The notes under the pieces are model-generated. The model made no database searches. It saw nothing but the letters and a program-made list of their open reading frames with translations, and was not told where the DNA came from. DNA of 64,000 nucleotides from Okeanomitos corallinicola TIOX110 (GTDB taxonomy: Bacteria; Cyanobacteriota; Cyanobacteriia; Cyanobacteriales; Nostocaceae): contig NZ_CP150886.1 in NCBI RefSeq assembly GCF_038050375.1, positions 3,885,318 through 3,949,317 of the forward strand. The letters are read 5' to 3'. Below, in pieces: positions 8,755-16,770 of this stretch (position 1 is the stretch's first letter; every line of letters starts with the position of its first letter). Made by a program: the position numbers and the translations under genes.

Positions 8755-10008
8755 TCAAGAACCTGCTACCACAAAATTTTTGTTTAATAATTCCACTGCG
8801 GCTTGATATTGTTGATCTGCGTCTGTACCTATTTGCTCCCGACTAATAGGCGGCTGGGGGATGACTATATCTGGTTTAATACCCAGTTTATTAATATCCC
8901 GGTGGTTGGGTGTTTCATATTTAGCAATGGTGACAGCTACACCTGAACCATTTGATAATTCAAACAAAGATTGAATTAGACCTTTACCAAAAGTGGTTTC
9001 ACCAACTAACTGAGCGCGGCCGTTATCTTGTAGCGCTCCAGCTAAAATTTCACTAGCACTGGCAGTTCCTTGATTGACTAAAATCACTAAGGGATTTTGT
9101 GTGAGTGCTGGACCAAAAGCTTCAAAACTGCCTTGGATACCTTGACGGTTAACGGTATAAACTACAGTTCCTGAATCTAACCACTCACGGGCAACTTCAA
9201 CACCTGCTTGTAACAACCCACCAGGATTATTTCTCAAATCCAGAATATAAGCCGCTGCGCCTTTTGTTTCTAATTGACTGATGGCGTGTGCTAATTCCAT
9301 GGCAGCATTAGCATTAAATTGGGTAAGACGCAAATAGCCAATGGGTTTTCTTTGGGGGGATAACCGTAATTCGGCAATGACAGGGTTTAACTCAATGCGA
9401 TCGCGGACTAAGATAATTTCTTTCTCTGACTCACTTTCTCTACCAATCACAAGAGAGACAACACTACCAATAGGTCCACGCATTCTGGCCGCAGCTTCAT
9501 CAAGTGTGAGATTATCGGTAGGAAAGCCTTCTATTTTCAGAATGCGATCGTGTGGTTGAATCCCGGCTTTGTCTGCTGGTGAACCCTCTATAGGTGTAAT
9601 TACTTCCAATGCTCCTGTTTGTGAGTTGAGGGCAATTTGTAAACCTACTCCCGTTAATTCTCCAGAAGTATTAACCTGCAAACTGCGGTACTGCTCTGGG
9701 TCTAGAAACCGGGTAAAAGGGTCATCAAGGCTTGCCAGCATATTTCTGATAGCAGTGTATGCAGCTTGGTCATTTGCTGGTGGTTTTCTGAGTGCATCTT
9801 GGCGAACTGCTCTCCAATCTTGATTGTTAAACGTATCATCCAGATAGGAACGATTAACAATCCGCCAAACTTCAAAAACAAGCTTTTGCTCTTGTGTTAA
9901 AGCTATTGCTGGTGGAATGAGTGAGCCAAAAACCAAGCCAAAAACTAAGCCAAAAACCAAAAATAATGAAAATACAAACCGAAAAACCTGTTTATTCATG
10001 AACTCCAT
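8755..10008 (-). CDS. ctpA: C-terminal processing peptidase (S41 family, CtpA/CtpB type)
   Basis: S41 proteases of this type trim C-terminal extensions; in cyanobacteria CtpA matures the D1 precursor of photosystem II, and paralogues have other substrates. An N-terminal signal segment is followed by a PDZ domain (about 100-185) and the S41 core. The catalytic Ser lies in GTASASEILAG near residue 317 and the Lys in TTFGKGLIQ near 341. The signal peptide contains a VFGLVFGLVFG repeat encoded by a 12-base tandem repeat. ATG at 10008 is chosen because AAGGA lies just upstream; a TTG seven codons earlier and an ATG three codons later are alternatives. Which Ctp paralogue it is cannot be settled here. 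Confidence 0.85.
   Translation of the reverse strand: MEFMNKQVFRFVFSLFLVFGLVFGLVFGSLIPPAIALTQEQKLVFEVWRIVNRSYLDDTFNNQDWRAVRQDALRKPPANDQAAYTAIRNMLASLDDPFTRFLDPEQYRSLQVNTSGELTGVGLQIALNSQTGALEVITPIEGSPADKAGIQPHDRILKIEGFPTDNLTLDEAAARMRGPIGSVVSLVIGRESESEKEIILVRDRIELNPVIAELRLSPQRKPIGYLRLTQFNANAAMELAHAISQLETKGAAAYILDLRNNPGGLLQAGVEVAREWLDSGTVVYTVNRQGIQGSFEAFGPALTQNPLVILVNQGTASASEILAGALQDNGRAQLVGETTFGKGLIQSLFELSNGSGVAVTIAKYETPNHRDINKLGIKPDIVIPQPPISREQIGTDADQQYQAAVELLNKNFVVAGS
9923..9963. repeat. 12-base tandem repeat inside the ctpA signal peptide
   Basis: About three units of GCCAAAAACCAA (plus strand) encode the repeated VFGL residues of the signal peptide. The unit keeps the reading frame, so copy-number changes would only change the hydrophobic core length. 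Confidence 0.75.
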
Positions 10009-10166
10009 CTTTCCTTCTGTATCAAGCAAATAAGCTGTAACTTAGCATTTACAATCTTTTAGATGAAATGTATCTCTGGACTATGTTACTTTTTTTATAG
10101 AACAACTAAGAATCCGTAACATCTGTTGAGGATATGTGAGTTTACTTTAGCTTGCTTCCTAAAAAG

Positions 10167-10240
10167 GTGGGATAACCGCTCTCATAATCTCGTTAAAATT
10201 AGACATAAATATCTAGACTTGTCTAGAATTTAGATAGCAG
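10167..10240 (+). promoter_or_regulatory. 74-bp conserved upstream element, copy A (upstream of petB)
   Basis: This stretch matches 31032-31104 (upstream of psb34) at about 54 of 74 aligned positions, counted by hand, with one indel. Both copies begin G(A/T)GGGATAACCGCTC and end ATAGCAG. Near the 3' side copy A has the perfect inverted repeat TCTAGAC-TT-GTCTAGA. It could be a regulatory site, a leader RNA structure, or the decayed right end of an IS200/IS605-type transposon. Confidence 0.5.
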
Positions 10241-10442
10241 GGACATCATTCTGATTAAATTGTTAAGCAATGACTGGGACGTAAATCCCCCCTGAAAAAC
10301 GATAAAATCTACTTTGTGACCAACATTTTCAGCTTTGGCTTGCAAAGAGATCGCAATATATCTCATATTTACAGAATGTTAAGTTTCTGAAAATCTTAAC
10401 AATTCTGACGACCAACTTACTCTTTGTGAAAATCCCAAAATC

Positions 10443-10448
10443 TATAAT
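10443..10448 (+). promoter_or_regulatory. Candidate -10 box (TATAAT) of petB
   Basis: A perfect TATAAT lies 48 bases before the petB ATG. No convincing -35 hexamer is seen at the expected distance, which is common for cyanobacterial promoters. Confidence 0.4.
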
Positions 10449-10495
10449 TTGGGAGATTTATCAAACACAACTGATTTTTAGGAACTCGTGATTCT

Positions 10496-11143
10496 ATGGC
10501 CAATGTCTATGACTGGTTTGAAGAGCGCTTAGATTTAGAAGCACTCGCAGAAGACGTAACCAGTAAATATGTACCTCCCCACGTCAACATCTTTTACTGC
10601 TTGGGTGGAATTACCCTAGTTTGCTTCCTGATTCAGTTTGCAACTGGATTTGCGATGACATTCTACTACAAACCCACCGTTACAGAAGCATTTTCTTCCG
10701 TACAGTACATCATGAACGAAGTCAACTTCGGTTGGCTAATTCGCTCCATCCACCGCTGGTCTGCCAGCATGATGGTATTAATGATGATTCTCCACGTTTT
10801 CCGCGTTTACTTGACCGGTGGTTTCAAAAAGCCCCGCGAATTAACCTGGGTAAGTGGCGTAATCCTCGCTGTGATTACTGTTTCCTTTGGTGTAACTGGT
10901 TACTCCTTACCTTGGGACCAAGTTGGTTACTGGGCTGTAAAAATCGTTAGTGGTGTACCTGAAGCTATTCCCGTAGTTGGTGTTTTAATTTCTGACTTAT
11001 TGCGTGGTGGTTCTAGTGTTGGTCAAGCTACATTAACCCGCTACTACAGCGCTCACACTTTTGTATTACCCTGGTTAATTGCGGTATTCATGTTGTTCCA
11101 CTTCTTAATGATCCGCAAACAAGGTATTTCCGGACCTTTGTAA
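10496..11143 (+). CDS. petB: Cytochrome b6
   Basis: This is a core subunit of the thylakoid cytochrome b6f complex, which moves electrons from plastoquinol to plastocyanin or cytochrome c6. It is 215 residues, the usual length, with four membrane helices. The two pairs of heme-b histidines are present in the [10 protein letters not shown] / [10 protein letters not shown] and [10 protein letters not shown] / [11 protein letters not shown] helices, and Cys35 (IFYCLGG) is the attachment site of heme cn. AGGAACT precedes the ATG. petD follows 276 bp downstream in the same direction, the normal cyanobacterial petBD order. Confidence 0.98.
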   Translation: MANVYDWFEERLDLEALAEDVTSKYVPPHVNIFYCLGGITLVCFLIQFATGFAMTFYYKPTVTEAFSSVQYIMNEVNFGWLIRSIHRWSASMMVLMMILHVFRVYLTGGFKKPRELTWVSGVILAVITVSFGVTGYSLPWDQVGYWAVKIVSGVPEAIPVVGVLISDLLRGGSSVGQATLTRYYSAHTFVLPWLIAVFMLFHFLMIRKQGISGPL

Positions 11144-11419
11144 TTTAAAGTTACCTGTCAACAGGTAAAAGCAGTTTCCAGATCCAAGCTGTTTGTTTTA
11201 AACTGAAAGCAAATAACTCATTAAGTTAGAAACAAGCACAATTCTTGAAACTGTTAGCGGCAAAAGTTATGAACATTAAACTTCAAACCTCAAAATTGAA
11301 CTTAGTGTCATACTAAATTTGTGGCTTTTTACCAAATACACAAATAAGCGGCTAAACTGCATAGCTGATAGCTTTCACTAATGCTTTAACTTAAATTAAG
11401 CAGGAGACCACATCCAAAA

Positions 11420-11902
11420 ATGTCTACACAGAAAAAACCGGATCTGAGCGATCCTATTTTAAGAGCCAAACTCGCCAAAGGTATGGGTCATAACTACTAT
11501 GGCGAACCTGCTTGGCCTAATGATTTGCTGTACGTGTTCCCCATTGTCATCATGGGTTCATTTGCTTGTATTGTGGCTCTAGCTGTACTAGATCCCGCAA
11601 TGGTAGGCGAACCAGCTAATCCTTTCGCTACACCTTTGGAAATTCTCCCAGAGTGGTATTTATTCCCAGTATTCCAAATCCTCCGCTCACTACCTAACAA
11701 ACTGTTAGGAGTATTGGCGATGGCTTCCGTACCCTTGGGGTTAATTCTCGTTCCCTTCATTGAGAGCGTTAACAAGTTCCAAAATCCTTTCCGTCGTCCA
11801 GTTGCGACAACAGTATTCTTATTTGGTACTCTTGTCACCATTTGGTTAGGTATTGGTGCGGCATTACCCTTAGACAAATCTTTGACTTTGGGATTGTTCT
11901 AA
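11420..11902 (+). CDS. petD: Cytochrome b6f complex subunit IV
   Basis: Subunit IV corresponds to the C-terminal half of mitochondrial cytochrome b and helps form the quinol-oxidation site. It is 160 residues with three membrane segments. The conserved [21 protein letters not shown] motif region (quinol site) is at about residues 77-97; the PEWY tetrad is intact. CAGGAGACC precedes the ATG by about 9 bases. It follows petB in the same orientation and is probably co-transcribed with it. Confidence 0.98.
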   Translation: MSTQKKPDLSDPILRAKLAKGMGHNYYGEPAWPNDLLYVFPIVIMGSFACIVALAVLDPAMVGEPANPFATPLEILPEWYLFPVFQILRSLPNKLLGVLAMASVPLGLILVPFIESVNKFQNPFRRPVATTVFLFGTLVTIWLGIGAALPLDKSLTLGLF

Positions 11903-11931
11903 ATTAGTTTGCAGTCTTTTTGCACTAATTT
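11901..11931 (+). terminator. Hairpin at the end of petD
   Basis: AAATTAG-TTTGCA pairs with TGCA-CTAATTT across a short T-rich loop, overlapping the petD stop codon. No T-run follows, so it may protect the 3' end or act as a weak terminator. Confidence 0.4.
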
Positions 11932-11945
11932 CCACTAAGTGTTGT

Positions 11946-12067
11946 GACACCTGTGAGTTTTAGGAGCATATACCCAAGTTATGAGTCTAAGGACTCTCCG
12001 CAAGGATTTCCTAACCACTAGCTACTCATACTGATGGTTGATATGCTTTTAAAACTATACAGGTGTC
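11946..12067. repeat. MITE-like element downstream of petD
   Basis: Left end GACACCTGTGAGTTTTAGGA and right end (ending ACAGGTGTC) are inverted repeats of about 26 bp, 122 bp from end to end. An inner inverted pair ATGAGT/ACTCAT would extend the fold. It has no coding capacity. It occupies much of the 302-bp gap between petD and the next gene; the rest holds only the upstream sequence of that gene. Confidence 0.5.
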
Positions 12068-12204
12068 AATTTTATGAGAATATATTTTTGATAGCAGTTG
12101 GCAATCAACTAATGGCTGTAAACTCTATTAACCAGTCTAAAACTAATAAAGACGCAAAATAAATCACATTTTTATCAACTCAATACTCAATCAAGTCAAG
12201 GTCA

Positions 12205-12648
12205 ATGCTTACTAAAGTGCAGCAAGACCATCTGACGGTGAAGAGCGATCTTAAGCTCCAAAGCCAGGTACAACAATGGTTTGAAAAGTTTTCTCAGCAA
12301 CATCTAACTCAAAACGGTTGGTCCGATAGTCAACTCTACAGACTTAATTTAGCATTGGCAGAAGGTTTTACCAATGCTGTCCGTCATGCTCATTTAGCTT
12401 TACCGCCGGAAACAGATATAGAAATTAGATTAAGTTTGTGGGTTGACAGATTAGAGATTAGAATTTGGGATTATGGTCAACCTTTTAATCCTGATAATAT
12501 ACCTGAACCAAAGCCAGGTACTTTACAAGATCACGGTTATGGATGGTTTTTAATTCGGCGTGTAGCTGATCACGTTATTTATGAGCGTGATTCTGATCAT
12601 CGAAATTGTCTTTTAATTGTTAAATATCTTTTAGAATCACAGCATTAA
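12205..12648 (+). CDS. Anti-sigma factor-like serine kinase (RsbW/SpoIIAB-type ATPase)
   Basis: The protein is 147 residues of a single GHKL ATPase domain. The N-box ALAEGFTNAVRHAH (about 49-62), the G1-like IRIWDYGQPF (about 89-98) and the HGYGWFLIRRVAD G2-like segment are all present. Proteins of this type phosphorylate anti-sigma-factor antagonists in partner-switching circuits. No sigma factor or antagonist lies beside it here, so its partner must be encoded elsewhere. It stands alone between petD and the convergent pirin gene, with a shared terminator downstream. Confidence 0.85.
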   Translation: MLTKVQQDHLTVKSDLKLQSQVQQWFEKFSQQHLTQNGWSDSQLYRLNLALAEGFTNAVRHAHLALPPETDIEIRLSLWVDRLEIRIWDYGQPFNPDNIPEPKPGTLQDHGYGWFLIRRVADHVIYERDSDHRNCLLIVKYLLESQH

Positions 12649-12651
12649 TTT

Positions 12652-12705
12652 GAAAAAAAAGCCCAGTCCATTTATAAGTTTTTGGTACTGGGGTAAGTTT
12701 TTTGA
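12652..12705. terminator. Bidirectional terminator between convergent genes
   Basis: CCCAGT (12662) pairs with ACTGGG (12687). A run of eight A lies on the left and a TTTTTT run on the right, so it can end transcription from both the kinase gene and the convergent pirin gene. Confidence 0.6.
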
Positions 12706-12731
12706 CTTTAAAGTTAAAGTTAAATTTAAAT

Positions 12732-13448
12732 TTAAGCTAAATCAAACAACAAAATTTCTGCGTTTGAATTGGTACTAATTTCTAATTTTTCTGCTCCTGA
12801 GATTTGCACTCCATCACCTGCGCTGAGTTGTTGACTGTTAAAAATTACTTCCCCTTGAGCTATTTGTAACCAAGCATAGCGATGGGGTTGAACATGATAA
12901 TTCACCACATTTCCCCGTTCTAAAATAGCAGCATATAAGTCAATATCTTGATGAATTGTTATCGCTCCATCGCGTCCATCTTTAGCGCCAATTAAACGTA
13001 GTTTTCCTTTTTTATCTTCTACAGAAAAAGCTTTCTGTTCATATCTTGGTGTAATTCCTTGCTTATTTGGTAACATCCAAATTTGCAGCAAATGCAATTC
13101 TTCGGTTTGTGAATGATTAAATTCACTGTGCATAATTCCTGTACCAGCACTCATAATTTGAGCATCACCAGGACGAATTACTGAACCTGTTCCTAAACTA
13201 TCTTTATGTTCTACTGCTCCTGATAATACATAGGTGAGTATTTCCATATCTCTATGTCCGTGTGTAGGAAAACCTGCACCAGCAGCGATGCGATCATCAT
13301 TAATTACCCTTAGAGAACGAAAACCCATGCGGTTGGGATCATGAAAATGACTGAAGGAAAATGTATGATAACTATCAAGCCAGTCAATTTGACTATGACC
13401 TCTTAAATTACTTTTGTGGATGATGTAGTTAATAGTATTTTGAGACAT
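12732..13448 (-). CDS. Pirin family protein (cupin, YhhW-like)
   Basis: The protein has 238 residues in a two-cupin fold. The N-terminal cupin carries the metal ligands in FPTHGHRDMEILTYVL (about residues 57-72) and a later His/Glu pair in MHSEFNHS. Some bacterial pirins oxidise quercetin; others bind regulators, so the role here is open. AAGGTGA stands 6 bases before the ATG, which fixes the start. It converges on the kinase gene and is separated from pyrE by a MITE and STRR. Confidence 0.88.
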   Translation of the reverse strand: MSQNTINYIIHKSNLRGHSQIDWLDSYHTFSFSHFHDPNRMGFRSLRVINDDRIAAGAGFPTHGHRDMEILTYVLSGAVEHKDSLGTGSVIRPGDAQIMSAGTGIMHSEFNHSQTEELHLLQIWMLPNKQGITPRYEQKAFSVEDKKGKLRLIGAKDGRDGAITIHQDIDLYAAILERGNVVNYHVQPHRYAWLQIAQGEVIFNSQQLSAGDGVQISGAEKLEISTNSNAEILLFDLA

Positions 13449-13558
13449 AATTTCACCTTATTATTTTGTAAATTTGATATTTTGGCAGCAATTCAAATCT
13501 ATTCATTTTAGATAATTATCGAACTATGAAAATTGCTGTTTTATCAATTCTGTGGAAC

Positions 13559-13665
13559 TACAGCACTTCCCGATGTTATGAGGTACACATCTAGCGGACA
13601 AGATGCTCGCACCACAAGAGTTTCATTATTCAATTTTGTACCCTTCATCAAAGAAATCTGCTGTA
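13559..13665. mobile_element. IS630-type MITE, copy 2 (107 bp)
   Basis: Left end TACAGCACTTCCCGATGTTA followed by TGAGGTAC is nearly the same as the ends of the elements at 5144-5249 and 16467-16726. The right end is a more diverged inverted copy (GTACCCTTCATC...GCTGTA). It sits between pirin and pyrE, upstream of the pirin start, and contains a decayed copy of the 5119 palindrome. Confidence 0.6.
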
Positions 13666-13777
13666 ATGTAGAACTGTTTTTATCTTAAAGTAGTTACATA
13701 TCAAATGAAAAGTACGTACTAAAAAGTGGGTTACTTACCAAAAGGATACTTTGACAGGAAATAGGTAATAGAAACTT

Positions 13778-13806
13778 ACACCTGTCACCTGTCACTTGTC
13801 ATCTGT
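13778..13806. repeat. STRR heptamers (CACCTGT)
   Basis: Four imperfect CACCTGT units end at the pyrE stop codon. They are the complement of the GTGACAG units found at several other places in the window. Confidence 0.7.
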
Positions 13807-14420
13807 TATTTTTGCTGATAGTGTGTTTGTAAGTCTTTGATAGAAAAGAGGGCCTCAAATTCTAAACCAGCAGATTTATATAATTCTGCACCTCCCTGTT
13901 GTCTATCTATTAGAGAAATTACTTTATCAACTGTATAACCTGCTGCTTGTAAACGTTCAAATGCTTTTAGTGCAGATTGGCCAGTTGTCACTACATCTTC
14001 TAAAACTACTACCTTTGCACTAGGGGATAAATTTGGACCTTCAATATAAGCCATTGTGCCATGACCTTTGGCTTCTTTACGAATAATTAACGCGGGGATG
14101 GGACGGTTTTCATAGACAGAAACCACGCTGACAGAGGAAACAATGGGATCTGCGCCCAAAGTTAAACCAGCGATCGCCTGAGTATCTGCTGGTAAAATAT
14201 TTAATATCAGCCTAGCTATAGCCAAAGCTCCTTGGGGGTGGAGTGTTACCTGTTTACCATTAATATAGTAAGAACTACGTTGTCCAGAAGAGAGAACAAA
14301 ATCACCTTCTTGATAAGCAAGTTGGCAAAATAAATCTAGTAACTTCTGACGCAGAGTGGTTAAATCAGTAGTAGTTGCCCAAATATCTGATGGGTTGGAT
14401 GTTTCAGTAGAATACGACAT
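13806..14420 (-). CDS. pyrE: Orotate phosphoribosyltransferase
   Basis: The enzyme joins orotate and PRPP to give orotidine 5'-monophosphate in pyrimidine synthesis. It has 204 residues with the type I phosphoribosyltransferase fold. The PRPP loop VVVLEDVVTTGQSALKA starts near residue 137 and the catalytic-loop lysines appear in IRKEAKGHGTMAYIEG. An N-terminal extension of about 15 residues precedes the conserved core, and ATG at 14420 is the only convincing start. The last bases adjoin a heptamer repeat, which does not disrupt the protein. Confidence 0.93.
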   Translation of the reverse strand: MSYSTETSNPSDIWATTTDLTTLRQKLLDLFCQLAYQEGDFVLSSGQRSSYYINGKQVTLHPQGALAIARLILNILPADTQAIAGLTLGADPIVSSVSVVSVYENRPIPALIIRKEAKGHGTMAYIEGPNLSPSAKVVVLEDVVTTGQSALKAFERLQAAGYTVDKVISLIDRQQGGAELYKSAGLEFEALFSIKDLQTHYQQK

Positions 14421-14521
14421 TACAAACCGTTAAAAGTTGTGCTACACCAAAGGTTGAACTAATAATAGTTCTGACATTAAGCATAAAATAAGATTCGCCC
14501 AAAAATTGAGGAGTTGTAAAC

Positions 14522-14959
14522 ATGAGTATAAATTTACAAGGCTTGAGTGGATTACTGGTGATACTTGCTACTACTACATTTCCTGTAGTTGCACTTGCAC
14601 AGATGCAAACAGAAAATGAAAATTATGAATCAATATCCAATAGTATTGATCAAGCATTTTTTAACAGTAATCCGAATTTCTACGGGAATCGCACTTTACA
14701 GCGTCAGGTAGATTTTTTATTCGGTCCTGGACGTAAGTTTGGAACTACATTTCCTGAGAATGAAATTGCTAGAGATGGTGAGTTAGTGAATATTATGTAC
14801 AAGGATATTATGGAACAACAATCACAGAATGATCCTTATCTTCGTACTCCTGATTTACCCAACCCCTATAATTCTTCCTTGTTAAATTCTCCCAAATACA
14901 ATGGAGATCAACTCAAGGTGGGAACTGAATATCGCTTTGATAGTTTGACATCTCGTTAG
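14522..14959 (+). CDS. Secreted protein of unknown function
   Basis: The 145-residue product has a clear signal peptide (hydrophobic stretch about 8-25) with likely cleavage after VALA before QMQT. The mature part is polar, rich in Asn, Gln and Tyr, and has no cysteines or motif that I recognise. A perfect GAGGAG lies 8 bases before the ATG. It is divergent from pyrE (101 bp apart), so the two share a promoter region. It is probably a periplasmic or cell-envelope protein. Confidence 0.7.
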   Translation: MSINLQGLSGLLVILATTTFPVVALAQMQTENENYESISNSIDQAFFNSNPNFYGNRTLQRQVDFLFGPGRKFGTTFPENEIARDGELVNIMYKDIMEQQSQNDPYLRTPDLPNPYNSSLLNSPKYNGDQLKVGTEYRFDSLTSR

Positions 14960-14965
14960 ATATAT

Positions 14966-14994
14966 AGGTGACAGGTGACAGGTTACAGTGAACA
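14966..14994. repeat. STRR heptamers (GTGACAG)
   Basis: About three GTGACAG units follow the secreted-protein gene. Confidence 0.7.
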
Positions 14995-15009
14995 GTAAGA
15001 TGGAAAGGA

Positions 15010-15083
15010 AAATTTTAGATTTTTTAGATTTTAGATTGGAGTTGACAAAAACAATCCAAAATCCAAAATCCAAAATCCAAAAT
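15010..15083. repeat. STRR heptamers (ATTTTAG ... CCAAAAT) in inverted arrangement
   Basis: ATTTTAGATTTTTTAGATTT (15010-15038) faces four CCAAAAT units (15053-15083). CCAAAAT is a heptamer of the STRR class. The inverted arrangement can form a long hairpin between the convergent genes. Confidence 0.7.
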
Positions 15084-15095
15084 AAATAACTCCTA

Positions 15096-15605
15096 TCATC
15101 TGCTGCTTGACTTTTCTCCAACTCGTAAACCCATAATAATTAAGTCTCTTTCCGTATTTCCTAAGTCAGCTATTTTGGGCAAATTTCCCCATTGTTGAAA
15201 ACCAAATTTGGCAAACAGTTTTAAACTTGGGTGATTATGAGCAAAAATAAAGCTGACTAGATTTTTTAAACCTAAATTTGGACTGTCTCTAATTGCTTTT
15301 TCTAAAAGTAGTTTTCCTAAACCTTGTTTTTGAAAGTCTGGGGAAATGTAAATACTAATCTCAGCGGTAGAAGTGTAAGCGGGTCTACCATAAAATGATT
15401 GAAAACTTAACCAGCCAGCAATTGTATTATCTATCTCAATGACCCATAAAGGACGTTGTGAAGGAATACGGTTTTCAAACCACGCTAAACGACTTTCTAC
15501 GGATACTGGTTCTAAGTCTCCTGTGGCTATATAACTGGGAATAGCAGCATTATAAATGGCTACAATTGCTGGTAAGTCGGTTTTTGTGGCATGACGGATG
15601 ATCAT
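15096..15605 (-). CDS. GNAT family N-acetyltransferase (phosphinothricin acetyltransferase-like)
   Basis: The protein has 169 residues and begins IIRHATKTDLPAIVAIYNAA, the usual start of the PAT/YncA group. The acetyl-CoA loop appears as SPDFQKQGLGKLLLEKAI (about 89-106). Members acetylate small amines such as methionine sulfone or phosphinothricin; the substrate here cannot be told. The gene sits tail to tail with the secreted-protein gene and shares its orientation with the methyltransferase upstream. Confidence 0.85.
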   Translation of the reverse strand: MIIRHATKTDLPAIVAIYNAAIPSYIATGDLEPVSVESRLAWFENRIPSQRPLWVIEIDNTIAGWLSFQSFYGRPAYTSTAEISIYISPDFQKQGLGKLLLEKAIRDSPNLGLKNLVSFIFAHNHPSLKLFAKFGFQQWGNLPKIADLGNTERDLIIMGLRVGEKSSSR

Positions 15606-15657
15606 TGTGACTATCTAAGAAAGATGTTGAAAAATTGCAGAACTCCTTTATTTTCTC

Positions 15658-16377
15658 TTAAAACCGGACTTTAAATAATTCAAATAATTCTCCTTGCTGC
15701 CGCTTGACTATTTTACAACCTGCGGCTTTAATATTTTTTTCCCATTCATTTACAGTTTCTAAAAATACTTCTGCACCTAAATAGGTTTCTAAAACTGCCC
15801 AATCTTCTGCTAAAGGTTGTTCTGAATTAAGAATATCAAATACAAAATGTCCGCCTGGTTTTAATACTCGTTTCACTTCTAATAAAACTGATTGCCAATA
15901 TTCTAGGGGGAAGTAACAACTAAATCCGGTAGCGATGACTAAATCAAATTGTTCTGCTTCATATTTTAACTGATGTGCTGCACCTATTTCTACACCTTTA
16001 TATAATTTTGAATTTAATTGTGAACCACGGGAATTAAGTGTATCTCTGGCTATGTTACTAATTTCTTGTCCGTAAAAATATGCTTGCCAATCTCGCCAAG
16101 GATAGATTAAAAAGCTGACTCCACAACCGATATCTAAACAACGTTGATTTTTTTGTGGTTGGGCAATTTCCCAAAATGGTGAGGCAATTTTATCAGCTAA
16201 GATGCCACTTTTCCATTCTTGATAAATGGGCATTTCTTCTACTTCTGCGGGGATTTCAAAGGGTTTATTTTCGTATTGTTTATTAAATCTATAGGCGACT
16301 TGTGTAATGGTTTCTTGCCATTTGTCTGAAGTAGAGGATTTATTTTGGAGGAAGTTGGAAAGGTTGTTTTTAGACAT
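15658..16377 (-). CDS. Class I SAM-dependent methyltransferase
   Basis: The 239-residue protein contains SAM motif I as CLDIGCGVSF (about residues 79-88), an acidic motif II region (YFYGQEIS), and the post-motif EVKRVLKPGGHFVFDI (about 170-185). This is a Methyltransf_11/25-type fold. The substrate is not evident. About 50 bp separate it from the acetyltransferase gene in the same direction, so they may be co-transcribed. Confidence 0.85.
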   Translation of the reverse strand: MSKNNLSNFLQNKSSTSDKWQETITQVAYRFNKQYENKPFEIPAEVEEMPIYQEWKSGILADKIASPFWEIAQPQKNQRCLDIGCGVSFLIYPWRDWQAYFYGQEISNIARDTLNSRGSQLNSKLYKGVEIGAAHQLKYEAEQFDLVIATGFSCYFPLEYWQSVLLEVKRVLKPGGHFVFDILNSEQPLAEDWAVLETYLGAEVFLETVNEWEKNIKAAGCKIVKRQQGELFELFKVRF

Positions 16378-16770
16378 CTTTTGATATGTGGATAATTTGA
16401 TTAATAAATCATAACTAATGTTATTAACTTTTGGAAAAATTATAAAAATATTGATTTTGTTTTCAATACAGTAATTCCCGCTATTATGAGGTACAGTTAG
16501 TTAGTAATAATAAAAAGATGATTTTTTTATGAAAGCATATTCAATAGCTCTCCGAGAAAAAAAGTAGTAGGATTAATGACAATGAATAATTCAATGGATA
16601 GTCAAGCATTTGAGGTATTTATTGAACAGTTATCTCAGTTGCACTCGACTTAATGAATCCTAAACATTTAAAAAACTGGTTTACTAATTGCTGTTATTGT
16701 ACCTCATAAAAGCGGGAAGTTCTGTATCAGTGAAATTTGCATTCTGACTCCTGATTCTTGATAACTAAAA
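16378..16770. other. Intergenic region with an IS630-derived element
   Basis: A 393-bp gap between two minus-strand genes. Two thirds of it is the mobile element at 16467-16726; the rest is AT-rich with no credible gene. Confidence 0.6.
16467..16726 (+). mobile_element. IS630 family remnant/MITE, copy 3 (260 bp) with transposase fragments
   Basis: The ends are inverted repeats: TACAG(T/A)A(A/C)TTCCCGCTNT followed by TATGAGGTAC, bounded by TA. Between them, three pieces of an IS630-type transposase survive in different frames: MKAYSIALREKK (from 16529, ended by a frameshift at an A7 run), NNSMDSQAFEVFIEQLSQLH (to 16653), and KHLKNWFTNCCYCTS (ending in the right repeat). These are the N-terminus, part of the DDE region and the C-terminus, so about three quarters of the gene has been deleted. 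It identifies the family of the smaller copies at 5144 and 13559. Confidence 0.75.

Larger units (their letters stand above)
10009..10495. other. Intergenic region between ctpA and petB
   Basis: A 487-bp spacer separates divergent genes and must hold both promoters. It contains no credible open reading frame. Two items stand out: the conserved palindrome-bearing element at 10167-10240 and a TATAAT box at 10443. Confidence 0.6.

Noticed and set aside
16529-16653. A continuous fused mini-transposase in the 260-bp IS630 element
   Set aside because: On recounting the A run, the first part stops after MKAYSIALREKK and the later part is in another frame, so it is only debris.
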